Shown one piece after another: positions 1 through 5,559 of a DNA stretch of 6,840 nt; positions within the stretch are counted from its first letter, which is position 1, and each line of letters begins with the position of its first letter. The stretch spans positions 1-6,840 of the forward strand of contig RGNC01000106.1 of the NCBI GenBank assembly GCA_010029175.1, read 5' to 3'. The notes below the pieces were generated by a model. The model had not been told where the DNA came from. It made no database searches and worked only from the letters and a program-made list of their open reading frames with translations. Both the position numbers and the translations under genes were made by a program. This DNA is from Synechococcaceae bacterium WB8_1B_136 (GTDB lineage Bacteria; Cyanobacteriota; Cyanobacteriia; PCC-6307; Cyanobiaceae).

Positions 1-703
1 GCTGATCGCCGCCACCCCCAATCCGCAACAGTGCATCTATGCCGCGATGCACCAGGACTACTCCGAGGGTTTCGTGGCGGCTGATCGCGCCGACTGGCCC
101 GATGAGACCAGGGCCGGCGAGATCTGCGTGAAGCGGTTGCTGGCCGGCGAACGCGGCCACTACGGCCCGCTGGAACATGCCCAGATCGTGCTGAACGTGG
201 GCTGGTTCCCCCATTCGGTGATGCAGCAGGCCCGCACCCACCGGGTGGGGGTGAGCTTCGATGTGCAGTCGATGCGCTACACCGGCGATCGCATCTGCCG
301 GGCTGCCCGGGGCGAACTGGAGCTGGAGGAGGTGTTCTACCTGCGGCCAGCCGGCAGCTACAGCGATCGGCAGGGCAAGAAATACAGCTACAGCGAGGAG
401 CAGCGGGCCAAGGATCTGCAGCTGTGCCAGAGCGCCGCTGCGCGCTATGCCGAGCTGCTGGAGGCCGGCTTCGCCGAGGAGCATGCCCGCGGCATCCTGC
501 CGTTCGACTACCGCCAGCACTTCGTGGTGAGCTTCTCGCTGCGGGCCTTCCTGCACTTCATGGACCTGCGGGCCAAGCTCGACGCCCAGGAGGAGATCCG
601 CGTGCTCTGCGATCTGCTCTGGCCCCACTTTGTGGGCTGGGCCCCTGAAATCGCCGCCTGGTACGAGAAGAGCCGACTGCACAAGGCAAGGCTCGCGCCC
701 TAG
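1..703 (+). CDS. thyX: FAD-dependent thymidylate synthase ThyX (5' partial)
   Basis: Converts dUMP to dTMP using methylene-tetrahydrofolate as carbon donor and reduced FAD as hydride carrier; cytosolic. The frame is open from base 2, and the residues before the first internal ATG (47) already read like the N-terminus of cyanobacterial ThyX (LIAATPNPQQCIYAA), so the true start lies just left of the window and ATG 47 is not it. About 233 residues are visible, close to full length. The ThyX signature is at 236-280: THR, eight residues, then S-M-R-Y, matching the RHR-X7/8-S family motif except that the first Arg is Thr. An LEHAQ segment lies upstream (about 170-184). The stop is TAG at 701-703. 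The gene converges on dcd, which supplies its dUMP through dUTP. Family assignment is firm; only the 5' end is missing. Confidence 0.93.
   Translation, partial: LIAATPNPQQCIYAAMHQDYSEGFVAADRADWPDETRAGEICVKRLLAGERGHYGPLEHAQIVLNVGWFPHSVMQQARTHRVGVSFDVQSMRYTGDRICRAARGELELEEVFYLRPAGSYSDRQGKKYSYSEEQRAKDLQLCQSAAARYAELLEAGFAEEHARGILPFDYRQHFVVSFSLRAFLHFMDLRAKLDAQEEIRVLCDLLWPHFVGWAPEIAAWYEKSRLHKARLAP
285..292. repeat. HIP1 octamer
   Basis: GCGATCGC, the highly iterated palindrome of many cyanobacterial genomes, here inside thyX. Confidence 0.6.
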
Positions 704-709
704 CGCCAG

Positions 710-736
710 CTGGCCAGGGTCTCAGACCTTGGCCAG
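710..736. terminator. Bidirectional hairpin between convergent thyX and dcd
   Basis: Arms 710-722 (CTGGCCAGGGTCT) and 724-736 (AGACCTTGGCCAG) pair over 13 positions with a single G-T wobble. The centre is base 723, so the real loop is a few bases wider than one. The hairpin lies 7 bases after the thyX stop and covers the dcd stop and last four codons. There is no T-tract on either side, so a classic intrinsic terminator is not shown. Its position between two facing genes and its near-perfect symmetry suggest a terminator shared by both. Confidence 0.55.
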
Positions 737-1315
737 GGTGACGCGCTCCGGCTGGTGCTGGTATTTGCCCTCGCGATCGCGGTAGGTGGTTTCGCAGGGA
801 TCACCCTCGAAGAACAGCAGCTGGCAGATGCCCTCATTGGCGTAGATGCGGCAATCGGCTCCGGAGGAGTTGCTGAACTCCAGGGTGAGGTGCCCCTCCC
901 AGCTGGCCTCGGCAGGGGTGGTGTTCACGATGATCCCCAGCCGGGCATAGGTGCTCTTGCCCAGGCAGATCACCGTGATGTTGGGCGGCACCCGCATCTT
1001 CTCGAGCGCCACCCCCAGGCCATAGGAGTGGGCCGGCAGGATGAAGTAGGCACCATCCGCGTCGTCGTGCAAGGGGGCCGGCTCCAGGTTGGCGGGATTG
1101 AACCGCTTCGGGTTCATCACCGTGCCGGGCACGTGACGGAAGATCAGGAATTCCCTGGCGGAGAGCCGCAGGTCGTAGCCGTAGGAGGAGCAGCCGAAGC
1201 TCAGCACCGGTTGGGCGCCGTTGTCCGGATCGAGATGGCGCACCAGCTTCGCCTGGAAGGGCTCGAGCATGCCCGCAGCGGCCTGCTCCTTGATCCAGCG
1301 GTCGTTCTTGAGCAT
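722..1315 (-). CDS. dcd: dCTP deaminase
   Basis: Deaminates dCTP to dUTP, the first step of the route through dUMP to dTMP; the family forms cytosolic trimers. The protein has 197 residues, about the usual length (E. coli 193). Visible signatures are SSYGYDLRL (43-51), the core block GKSTYARLG (119-127) and TLEFSN (144-149). S121 and R125 match the E. coli active-site S111/R115, and E146 matches catalytic E138, with a loop two residues shorter between them. ATG 1315 is one base after the stop of the CobO-like gene (TGA-A-ATG) and is preceded by GAGGG at 1323-1327 with 7 bases of spacing, so the two genes are probably co-transcribed and translationally coupled. It faces thyX with an 18-base gap. 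Whether it also has dUTPase activity, as some family members do, cannot be decided here. Confidence 0.94.
   Translation of the reverse strand: MLKNDRWIKEQAAAGMLEPFQAKLVRHLDPDNGAQPVLSFGCSSYGYDLRLSAREFLIFRHVPGTVMNPKRFNPANLEPAPLHDDADGAYFILPAHSYGLGVALEKMRVPPNITVICLGKSTYARLGIIVNTTPAEASWEGHLTLEFSNSSGADCRIYANEGICQLLFFEGDPCETTYRDREGKYQHQPERVTLAKV
773..780. repeat. HIP1 octamer
   Basis: A second GCGATCGC, inside the 3' end of dcd. Two copies in 6.8 kb of GC-rich DNA is a mild excess only. Confidence 0.6.
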
Positions 1316-1316
1316 T

Positions 1317-1940
1317 TCAGAACCCTCGACGCAGCTCGGTCACCTGGTCGGCCATGGCCATCAGAGCAGCCGGCATCGACGGCCCCGTGAGGATCACATC
1401 CACGTGGGACGGCCGCCGCTCGAGCGTGGTGGTGACCTCCTCCGCAGGCAGGTAGCCCAGCTCCACCGCCAGCCCCAGCTCATCCAGCACGAGCAGATCC
1501 AGCTGACCAGCCAGCAACTGGTCGCTGCTGTAGGCCCACACCTCCCCCACCGCCTGCCGCTCGGCCGCGCTGATGGGGGCGTCCGTCGCCGGTTCCGCCA
1601 GGCAGGTGGTCACTGCCGGGCGCAACCACTGCAGGCGGCCGCACAGCCAGAGGCTGCGGGCCAGACCCTGATCCACGCCCCCCTTGAGGAACTGGCTGAT
1701 CAACACCCGGCTGCCCAGGCCCGCACTGCGCAGGGCCTGGCTGAACACACCACTGAAGCTGCCTCGAAAGGGCGCGGTGTGGATCTGCAGCAGCCCCTCC
1801 TGCTGGGCCGCCAGGCGCAGGCTGCGGGGCGCAGCAACCGGCTGTTGCCAGGAGGATGGCGCCGAGGCGAGGGGCCGCACGGTCCCGGCACTGGGCCTGG
1901 GCTGGTGCTTGATCAAGCTCGCCGCCATGCTCACCGTCAT
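1317..1940 (-). CDS. CobA/CobO-like corrinoid adenosyltransferase homologue with degenerate P-loop
   Basis: Relative of the CobA/CobO/BtuR family, which adds adenosyl from ATP to cob(I)alamin or cob(I)yrinic acid a,c-diamide. The 207-residue product has a 50-residue N-terminal extension, then the family fold: a P-loop position with QALRSAGLGSRVLISQFLKG after it (68-87), a Walker B-like LLVLDE (149-154), GYLPAEEV (162-169), LTG (184-186) and C-terminal VTELR (200-204). The classic family P-loop TGNGKGKTT is replaced by TAPFRGSFS (55-63), so the ATP-binding Lys and Thr are missing. It may be a divergent enzyme, a corrinoid-binding protein or a regulator, so I give no symbol. The start at ATG 1940 is chosen because the open frame further upstream would run into rph; ATG 1928 (M5) is the alternative. 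Neither has a good Shine-Dalgarno. It is probably the first gene of an operon with dcd. Confidence 0.8.
   Translation of the reverse strand: MTVSMAASLIKHQPRPSAGTVRPLASAPSSWQQPVAAPRSLRLAAQQEGLLQIHTAPFRGSFSGVFSQALRSAGLGSRVLISQFLKGGVDQGLARSLWLCGRLQWLRPAVTTCLAEPATDAPISAAERQAVGEVWAYSSDQLLAGQLDLLVLDELGLAVELGYLPAEEVTTTLERRPSHVDVILTGPSMPAALMAMADQVTELRRGF
1323..1327 (-). promoter_or_regulatory. Shine-Dalgarno of dcd
   Basis: GAGGG on the minus strand, 7 bases before the dcd ATG and inside the last codons of the upstream CobO-like gene. It is one of only two clear ribosome binding sites in the window and supports the ATG at 1315. Confidence 0.5.
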
Positions 1941-1969
1941 CGGGGGCTCAGACCACCGCGTGAAAGCTG

Positions 1970-1997
1970 AATGTAGCGGTGTCGAGCCACGCGGCAA
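1970..1997 (-). promoter_or_regulatory. Candidate promoter of the cobO-like/dcd operon
   Basis: On the minus strand, TTGCCG (1992-1997, 4/6 to the -35 consensus) and TACATT (1970-1975, 4/6 to the -10 consensus) are separated by 16 bases. A transcript would start near 1963 and leave a leader of about 23 bases before ATG 1940. The -35 lies within a small inverted repeat, GCGGC-AA-GCCGC (1991-2002). Both matches are moderate, so this is an inference from pattern and position. Confidence 0.35.
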
Positions 1998-2004
1998 GCC
2001 GCAG

Positions 2005-2020
2005 CCACTACCTGTAGTGG
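2005..2020. promoter_or_regulatory. Perfect 16-bp palindrome, possible NrdR-like operator
   Basis: CCACTACCTGTAGTGG has 7-bp arms that are exact reverse complements around a central CT. It lies 8 bp upstream of the candidate -35 of the cobO-like/dcd operon and 45-60 bp upstream of the rph ATG. Its length and outer pattern (CACTA and TAGTG) resemble the 16-bp NrdR box (acaCwAtATaTwGtgt), the operator of ribonucleotide reductase genes, but its centre is not ATAT. NrdR boxes usually occur in pairs, and I found no second copy one, two or three helical turns away. A protein-binding site is likely; its identity is uncertain. Confidence 0.4.
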
Positions 2021-2064
2021 AAACACCCGTACCATCAGGACCACCCGCCACCAGCCCCGCCGCC

Positions 2065-2799
2065 ATGACCTCCCTGCCCCTGCGGCGCGATGGCCGCACG
2101 GCCCCCGAGCTGCGCCCAACCCGCTTCAGCTGGGATCCGATGGGCTTTGCCCTCAGTTCGGTGACGGTGCACACCGGCCGCACGGCGGTGATCTGCAGTG
2201 TCTGCCTGGAGGAGGGGGTGCCGAAATGGCGGCAGGGTTCGGGCCGGGGCTGGCTCAGTGCCGACTACCGCCTGTTGCCGGCCAGCACCCCCAGCCGCCA
2301 GCCGCGGGAGTTGATGAAACTCTCGGGCCGCACCCAGGAGATTCAGCGCCTGATCGCCCGCAGCCTGCGGGCCTGCCTGGATCTGGAGGCCCTGGGGGAG
2401 CGCAGCCTGCAGATCGACTGCGACGTGCTGCAGGCCGATGCCGGCACCCGCACCGCCTCGATCACCGGGGCCTGGGTGGCCCTGGCCCTGGGGCTGCGGC
2501 GCCTGGAGGACCGCGGCCTGCTGATGACCTCACCCCTGCGGCAGCAGGTGGCCGCGGTGTCTGTGGGGCTGGTGGATGGGGCGGCCCTGCTGGATCTCGA
2601 CTACAGCGAGGACAGCCGCGCCGACGTGGACCTCAATGTGGTGATGGACGGGGAGCAGCGGCTGCTGGAAATCCAGGGCACCGCCGAGGGCGCCCCCTTC
2701 AGCCGCCACCAGCTGAGCGAACTGCTGGATCTGGCCGAAACGGGTCTGCGGCAACTCCAGAGCGCCCAGCGGCTCGCCCTGGACGAAGCCCCAAAATAG
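2065..2799 (+). CDS. rph: Ribonuclease PH
   Basis: Phosphorolytic 3'-5' exoribonuclease that trims the 3' ends of tRNA precursors, using phosphate and releasing nucleoside diphosphates; members form hexameric rings. The product has 244 residues (E. coli 238). Family blocks appear in order: RRDGRTAPELRP (7-18), CLEEGVPKWRQGSGRGWLSA (47-66), SGRTQEIQRLIARSLRA (87-103), the phosphate-binding block CDVLQADAGTRTASITGA (119-136), the acidic block LDLDYSEDS (176-184) with D189 close by, and EIQGTAEGAPF (202-212). ATG 2065 is chosen because RRDGR and ELRP, the usual N-terminal block, begin right after it; there is no Shine-Dalgarno. It is divergent from the cobO-like gene. Its TAG stop shares its last base with the NtcA box of ntcA, 64 bases before that gene. 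Confidence 0.95.
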   Translation: MTSLPLRRDGRTAPELRPTRFSWDPMGFALSSVTVHTGRTAVICSVCLEEGVPKWRQGSGRGWLSADYRLLPASTPSRQPRELMKLSGRTQEIQRLIARSLRACLDLEALGERSLQIDCDVLQADAGTRTASITGAWVALALGLRRLEDRGLLMTSPLRQQVAAVSVGLVDGAALLDLDYSEDSRADVDLNVVMDGEQRLLEIQGTAEGAPFSRHQLSELLDLAETGLRQLQSAQRLALDEAPK

Positions 2800-2840
2800 T
2801 GTCATCGGTTACACAGTCGCCCCAGGGCGATCCTTAGGGT
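2799..2840 (+). promoter_or_regulatory. NtcA-activated promoter of ntcA (autoregulatory)
   Basis: GTG-N8-TAC (2799-2812) matches five of the six fixed bases of the NtcA box GTA-N8-TAC, and a second overlapping GT-N10-AC sits at 2801-2814. Exactly 22 bases after the main box is TAGGGT (2835-2840), which fits the TAN3T -10 element. This box, spacing and -10 arrangement is the canonical form of NtcA-activated promoters, and ntcA is known to be autoregulated in other cyanobacteria. Transcription would start near 2847, giving a leader of only about 16 bases. The box begins on the last base of the rph stop codon. Confidence 0.6.
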
Positions 2841-2863
2841 CCGGCTCACCTCGCACCGCCGTC

Positions 2864-3565
2864 ATGGTCGGCGCTACACGCGGCTTCAGCCGCTACTCCC
2901 CAAGCCCCACCACAGGCGCGAATGCCACCCTGCTGGATGTGATCCGTAGCCTCAATGGCAGCACCACGGAAACAGTGGAGCGGGGCAAAACGATCTTTTT
3001 CCCCGGTGATCCGGCCGAAAAGGTCTATCTCGTGCGCCGCGGAGCAGTTCGGCTGTCCAGGGTGTACGAATCCGGTGAAGAAATCACCGTTGCGCTGTTG
3101 CGGGAGAACAGCCTGTTCGGGGTGCTGTCGCTGCTCACGGGTCAGCGTTCCGACCGCTTCTATCACGCCATCGCCTTCACCCGCGTGGAGATGGTGACGG
3201 CCCCCGCCACCTCCGTGCGCAAGGCCATCGAGCTCGACGCCAGCGTGGGATTGCTGATGCTGCAGGGCCTCTCCTCCCGCATCCTGCAGACCGAAACCAT
3301 GATCGAAACCCTCACCCACCGCGACATGAGCTCGCGCCTGGTGAGCTTTCTGCTGGTGCTCTGCCGTGATTTCGGCGTCCCCGGCAACGAGGGGATCACG
3401 ATCGATCTGCGCCTGTCCCACCAGGCCATCGCCGAGGCCATCGGCTCCACCCGCGTCACGATCACACGGCTGCTGGGGGATCTGCGCAACGCCGGTCTGG
3501 TGCAGATCGACCGCAAGAAGATCACCGTGTTCGATCCGCTGGCCCTGGCCAAGCGCTTCAGCTGA
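2864..3565 (+). CDS. ntcA: Global nitrogen regulator NtcA
   Basis: CRP/FNR-family DNA-binding dimer that senses 2-oxoglutarate and, helped by PipX, activates ammonium transport, nitrate use and glutamine synthetase genes under nitrogen limitation. The product has 233 residues. An N-terminal tail of about 35 residues, longer by 11 than in Synechococcus PCC 7942, precedes the cyclic-nucleotide-like beta-roll (GKTIFFPGDPAEKVYLV, 41-57; YESGEEITVALLRENS, 68-83). R98, R139 and E144 match the 2-oxoglutarate-contacting R87, R128 and E133. A long dimerisation helix follows, then the winged helix-turn-helix LSHQAIAEAIGSTRVTITRL (184-203), essentially the family consensus. ATG 2864 is the only early start that leaves room for the promoter; it has no Shine-Dalgarno, and the tail length is the least certain point. 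Confidence 0.96.
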   Translation: MVGATRGFSRYSPSPTTGANATLLDVIRSLNGSTTETVERGKTIFFPGDPAEKVYLVRRGAVRLSRVYESGEEITVALLRENSLFGVLSLLTGQRSDRFYHAIAFTRVEMVTAPATSVRKAIELDASVGLLMLQGLSSRILQTETMIETLTHRDMSSRLVSFLLVLCRDFGVPGNEGITIDLRLSHQAIAEAIGSTRVTITRLLGDLRNAGLVQIDRKKITVFDPLALAKRFS

Positions 3566-3593
3566 GCGCAGCTGCCAGGCTGGCCGCAGGCCC

Positions 3594-3622
3594 TTTGCAG
3601 CCGGCGGTCACCGGCCGATACT
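3594..3622 (+). promoter_or_regulatory. Possible promoter of the DUF3084/RuvC-like gene pair
   Basis: In the 77-base gap after ntcA, TTTGCA (3594-3599) and GATACT (3617-3622), each 4/6 to consensus, are 17 bases apart. The start would be near 3629, giving a leader of about 14 bases. The same gap holds several short GC-rich inverted repeats but no T-tract, so I see no convincing ntcA terminator, and read-through from ntcA is equally possible. Confidence 0.22.
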
Positions 3623-3642
3623 GAGCCTCCCCGCAACCCCCT

Positions 3643-4848
3643 GTGTCTGGCTGGCTGCTGATCCTGGCGTTGCTGCTGCTCGGGGGGGTGCTCTCCACCC
3701 TGGGCGACCGACTTGGCACGCGGGTGGGCAAGGCGCGGTTGAGCCTGTTCAACATGCGGCCGCGCCGCACCGCCGTGCTGATCACCGTGCTCACGGGCAG
3801 CCTGATCAGTGCCATCTCGCTGGGGCTGATGCTGCTGGTGAGTGAGCGGCTGCGCACGGGACTGTTCGAACTGGATCGAATCGAGCACCGCCTGCGCGTC
3901 AGCCGCCAGGCCCTGGAACGGAGCCGCAGCGCCCTGAGCCGCAGCCAACAGGAGCTGCAGCGCAGCCAGAGCGAGCTCAGCACAGCGCGCACAGGCCGGC
4001 AGCAGGCCCGCAACCAGCTGGCCCTGGTGGAGCACCAGGCCGCTGGCCTGCGCAGCGAGCTGCGGCCCCTGATGCAGCAGCGCCGGGTGCTGGAGCAGGA
4101 GCGCGACCAGCTCAGCCGCGACATCAGCGCCAAGGACGCCGACATCAGCCGCAACCGCACCGAGCTGGCCAAGGTGACCGCCAAGATCGCCGCCGGTGCC
4201 AAAGAACTGCAGCAGCTGGAGACCAACCTGATCGCCCTGCGCCGCGGCGACGTGGTGATCAGCAGCGGCCAGCCGCTGATCACCGCCAAGGTTCAGATCC
4301 AGGATCCCGACCAGGCCAAGGACGTGATCGATGCCCTGCTGCGCCAGGCCAATCTGAACGCCTACCAACGGGTGCTCCCCGGCGAGCAGCCCAACCACCA
4401 GATCCTGCTGGTGCCCCGCAGCGACGTGGCCAAGCTGGACACGATCCTGCGCAAGCGCGGCACCTGGGTGGTGACCCTGATCTCCGCCGCCAATGTGCTC
4501 AAGGGCGAGCGGCAGGTGGTGGCCTTCCCCGACGTGCGCCCCAACAAACAGGTGATCCGGGCCGGAGAGCAACTGGCCACCACGGTGCTGGAGGGCGATG
4601 AACGCAACGCCGATCAGGTGCGCAGCCGCCTCAATCTGCTGCTGGCCGCCACGTTCACCCGTGCCCAGCGCCAGGGCTCCCTCACCGATGGCCTCCAGTT
4701 CGATGCCGCCAGCTTCAATCAGCTGGGCAATGCCCTGAGCAACCGGCCCGCTGGCCAACAGGTGCGGCTGGAGGCGGTGTCACGCCGCAACAGCGACATT
4801 GCCGATCCCGTGGTGGTGGACATCCGCGCCATCCCGAGCCAACCCTGA
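3643..4848 (+). CDS. DUF3084 membrane-anchored coiled-coil protein
   Basis: Function unknown. The 401-residue product starts with two hydrophobic helices (about 3-20 and 44-66) joined by a conserved basic segment, GDRLGTRVGKARLSLFNMRP (21-40), typical of the cyanobacterial DUF3084 family. A long coiled coil rich in Arg, Gln, Ser, Glu and Leu (about 75-215) and a C-terminal globular domain follow. It probably sits in the plasma or thylakoid membrane with the coiled coil and globular part on one side. The start is GTG at 3643: an in-frame TGA lies 21 bases upstream, the first helix begins at once, and the next ATG (codon 38) would remove it. No Shine-Dalgarno is visible. Its stop is one base before the next gene (TGA-G-ATG), which suggests translational coupling with the RuvC-like protein. 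The family call is sure; the role is open. Confidence 0.9.
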   Translation: MSGWLLILALLLLGGVLSTLGDRLGTRVGKARLSLFNMRPRRTAVLITVLTGSLISAISLGLMLLVSERLRTGLFELDRIEHRLRVSRQALERSRSALSRSQQELQRSQSELSTARTGRQQARNQLALVEHQAAGLRSELRPLMQQRRVLEQERDQLSRDISAKDADISRNRTELAKVTAKIAAGAKELQQLETNLIALRRGDVVISSGQPLITAKVQIQDPDQAKDVIDALLRQANLNAYQRVLPGEQPNHQILLVPRSDVAKLDTILRKRGTWVVTLISAANVLKGERQVVAFPDVRPNKQVIRAGEQLATTVLEGDERNADQVRSRLNLLLAATFTRAQRQGSLTDGLQFDAASFNQLGNALSNRPAGQQVRLEAVSRRNSDIADPVVVDIRAIPSQP

Positions 4849-4849
4849 G

Positions 4850-5332
4850 ATGGCGAGCCGCAACCACCAGTCCGCCGGACCCTGGGCGGCCCTCGACCCT
4901 GGCCGCAGCAAGTGCGGTCTGGTGCTCACGGACGCGGCGGGGATGGAGATCGTGGCCGCCCTAGTGCTGCCGCCGGAGGCCTGCTGGCAGCAGCTCCAGC
5001 ACTGGCAGGCGAGCACCCCGCTGCAGGGCCTGGTGCTGGGCGACGGCACCGGCAGCCAGAGCTGGCAGGCGCGGCTGCCGCAGCTGGGCATGCCGGTGCT
5101 GGTGGTGGCTGAGGCTGGCACCACCCTTGCCGCCCGGCGCCGCTACTGGGAACTGCTGCCGCCCCGGGGCTGGCGGCGCCTGCTGCCGGAGGGGCTGCGC
5201 CTGCCCCCCCGCGACTGGGACGACGTGGTGGCCCAGCTGTTGCTGGAGCGCCACCTGGGCCATGGGCTCAGGCGAAGGCCCGGGGTGGATCCAACCCGGG
5301 TTCAGAACTTCGCCCGCACCGTGAAGGCGTAG
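4850..5332 (+). CDS. RNase H-fold protein, RuvC/YqgF-like (putative resolvase)
   Basis: A 160-residue protein whose N-terminus, ALDPGRSKCGLVLTD (14-28), is the first strand-turn-strand of the RuvC/YqgF RNase H fold with the metal-binding Asp (D16). D65 (LVLGDGTGS), E88 (VVAEAGTT) and D124/D125 (DWDDVVAQLL) follow at places where this fold carries its other acidic residues. It could be a Holliday-junction or other structure-specific nuclease, but a RuvC or RuvX identity is not shown. The C-terminal half, RRRYWELLPPRGWRRLLPEG (96-115), is Arg/Trp rich and may bind nucleic acid. ATG 4850 follows the DUF3084 stop by one base. The last 31 bases overlap the DUF3146 gene on the other strand. The product is probably cytosolic, since no signal or membrane segment is seen. 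Confidence 0.72.
   Translation: MASRNHQSAGPWAALDPGRSKCGLVLTDAAGMEIVAALVLPPEACWQQLQHWQASTPLQGLVLGDGTGSQSWQARLPQLGMPVLVVAEAGTTLAARRRYWELLPPRGWRRLLPEGLRLPPRDWDDVVAQLLLERHLGHGLRRRPGVDPTRVQNFARTVKA
5279..5300. terminator. 22-bp imperfect palindrome after the psbH-tatA-pth-DUF3146 operon
   Basis: CCCGGG at 5279-5284 and again at 5295-5300 flank a GGATCC-centred core. Ten of the eleven base pairs match; the exception is 5285/5294. On the minus strand it begins one base after the stop of the DUF3146 gene, the usual place for a terminator. On the plus strand it lies inside the 3' end of the RuvC-like gene. No T-tract follows, so termination is inferred from position and symmetry only. Confidence 0.4.
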
Positions 5333-5559
5333 TCGCCGCCGGGCTCCAGCTGATAGTCGGCCTTGAGCAGGAAGCGCAGCAGCGCATCCTGGATCAGGGC
5401 TCTGCCCAGGGAGGGCTCCACCTGCAGCTCGCCGCGAGCAAAGCACCAGCTGAAGGTCCAGTGGAAGCCACCGGCACTCACCTCCCCCTCCAGCAGCCGC
5501 TGGCTAAAGCTCTGGTGCAGCACCCGCAACTGGGCTGTGGTGGCGGGAAGGCGGCTCAC
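5302..5559 (-). CDS. DUF3146 family protein
   Basis: A small cyanobacterial protein of unknown function with 85 residues, the normal size for this family as I recall it. Recognisable blocks are LEGEVSAGGFHWTFSW (23-38), GELQVEPSLGRALIQ (43-57) and the C-terminal DYQLEPGGDYAFTVRAKF (68-85). It has no signal peptide or membrane helix and looks like a single alpha/beta domain. The start is GTG at 5559, overlapping the pth stop as GTGA, so it is probably translated by re-initiation after pth. This is the last gene of the psbH operon. Its conserved C-terminus is antisense to the end of the RuvC-like gene (31-base overlap). Confidence 0.85.
   Translation of the reverse strand: MSRLPATTAQLRVLHQSFSQRLLEGEVSAGGFHWTFSWCFARGELQVEPSLGRALIQDALLRFLLKADYQLEPGGDYAFTVRAKF

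Noticed and set aside
1221..2064. Long plus-strand open frames across the cobO-like gene, including an upstream extension of rph
   Set aside because: They are antisense to recognised dcd and cobO-like coding sequence; the rph N-terminal block begins right at ATG 2065.
1941..2183. N-terminal extension of the cobO-like gene by 81 codons up to ATG 2183
   Set aside because: It would overlap the well-supported start of rph and the divergent promoter region, and its sequence shows no family similarity.
3566..3642. Possible ntcA terminator formed by GC-rich inverted repeats
   Set aside because: Stems are short (4-5 bp) or have long loops, and no T-tract follows.
3163..4758. A 531-codon open frame on the minus strand, antisense to ntcA's end and the DUF3084 gene
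   Set aside because: Its product is low-complexity (Gln, His, Ala, Gly rich) with no recognisable domain. It mirrors GC-rich third positions and the repetitive coiled coil of the real gene on the plus strand.
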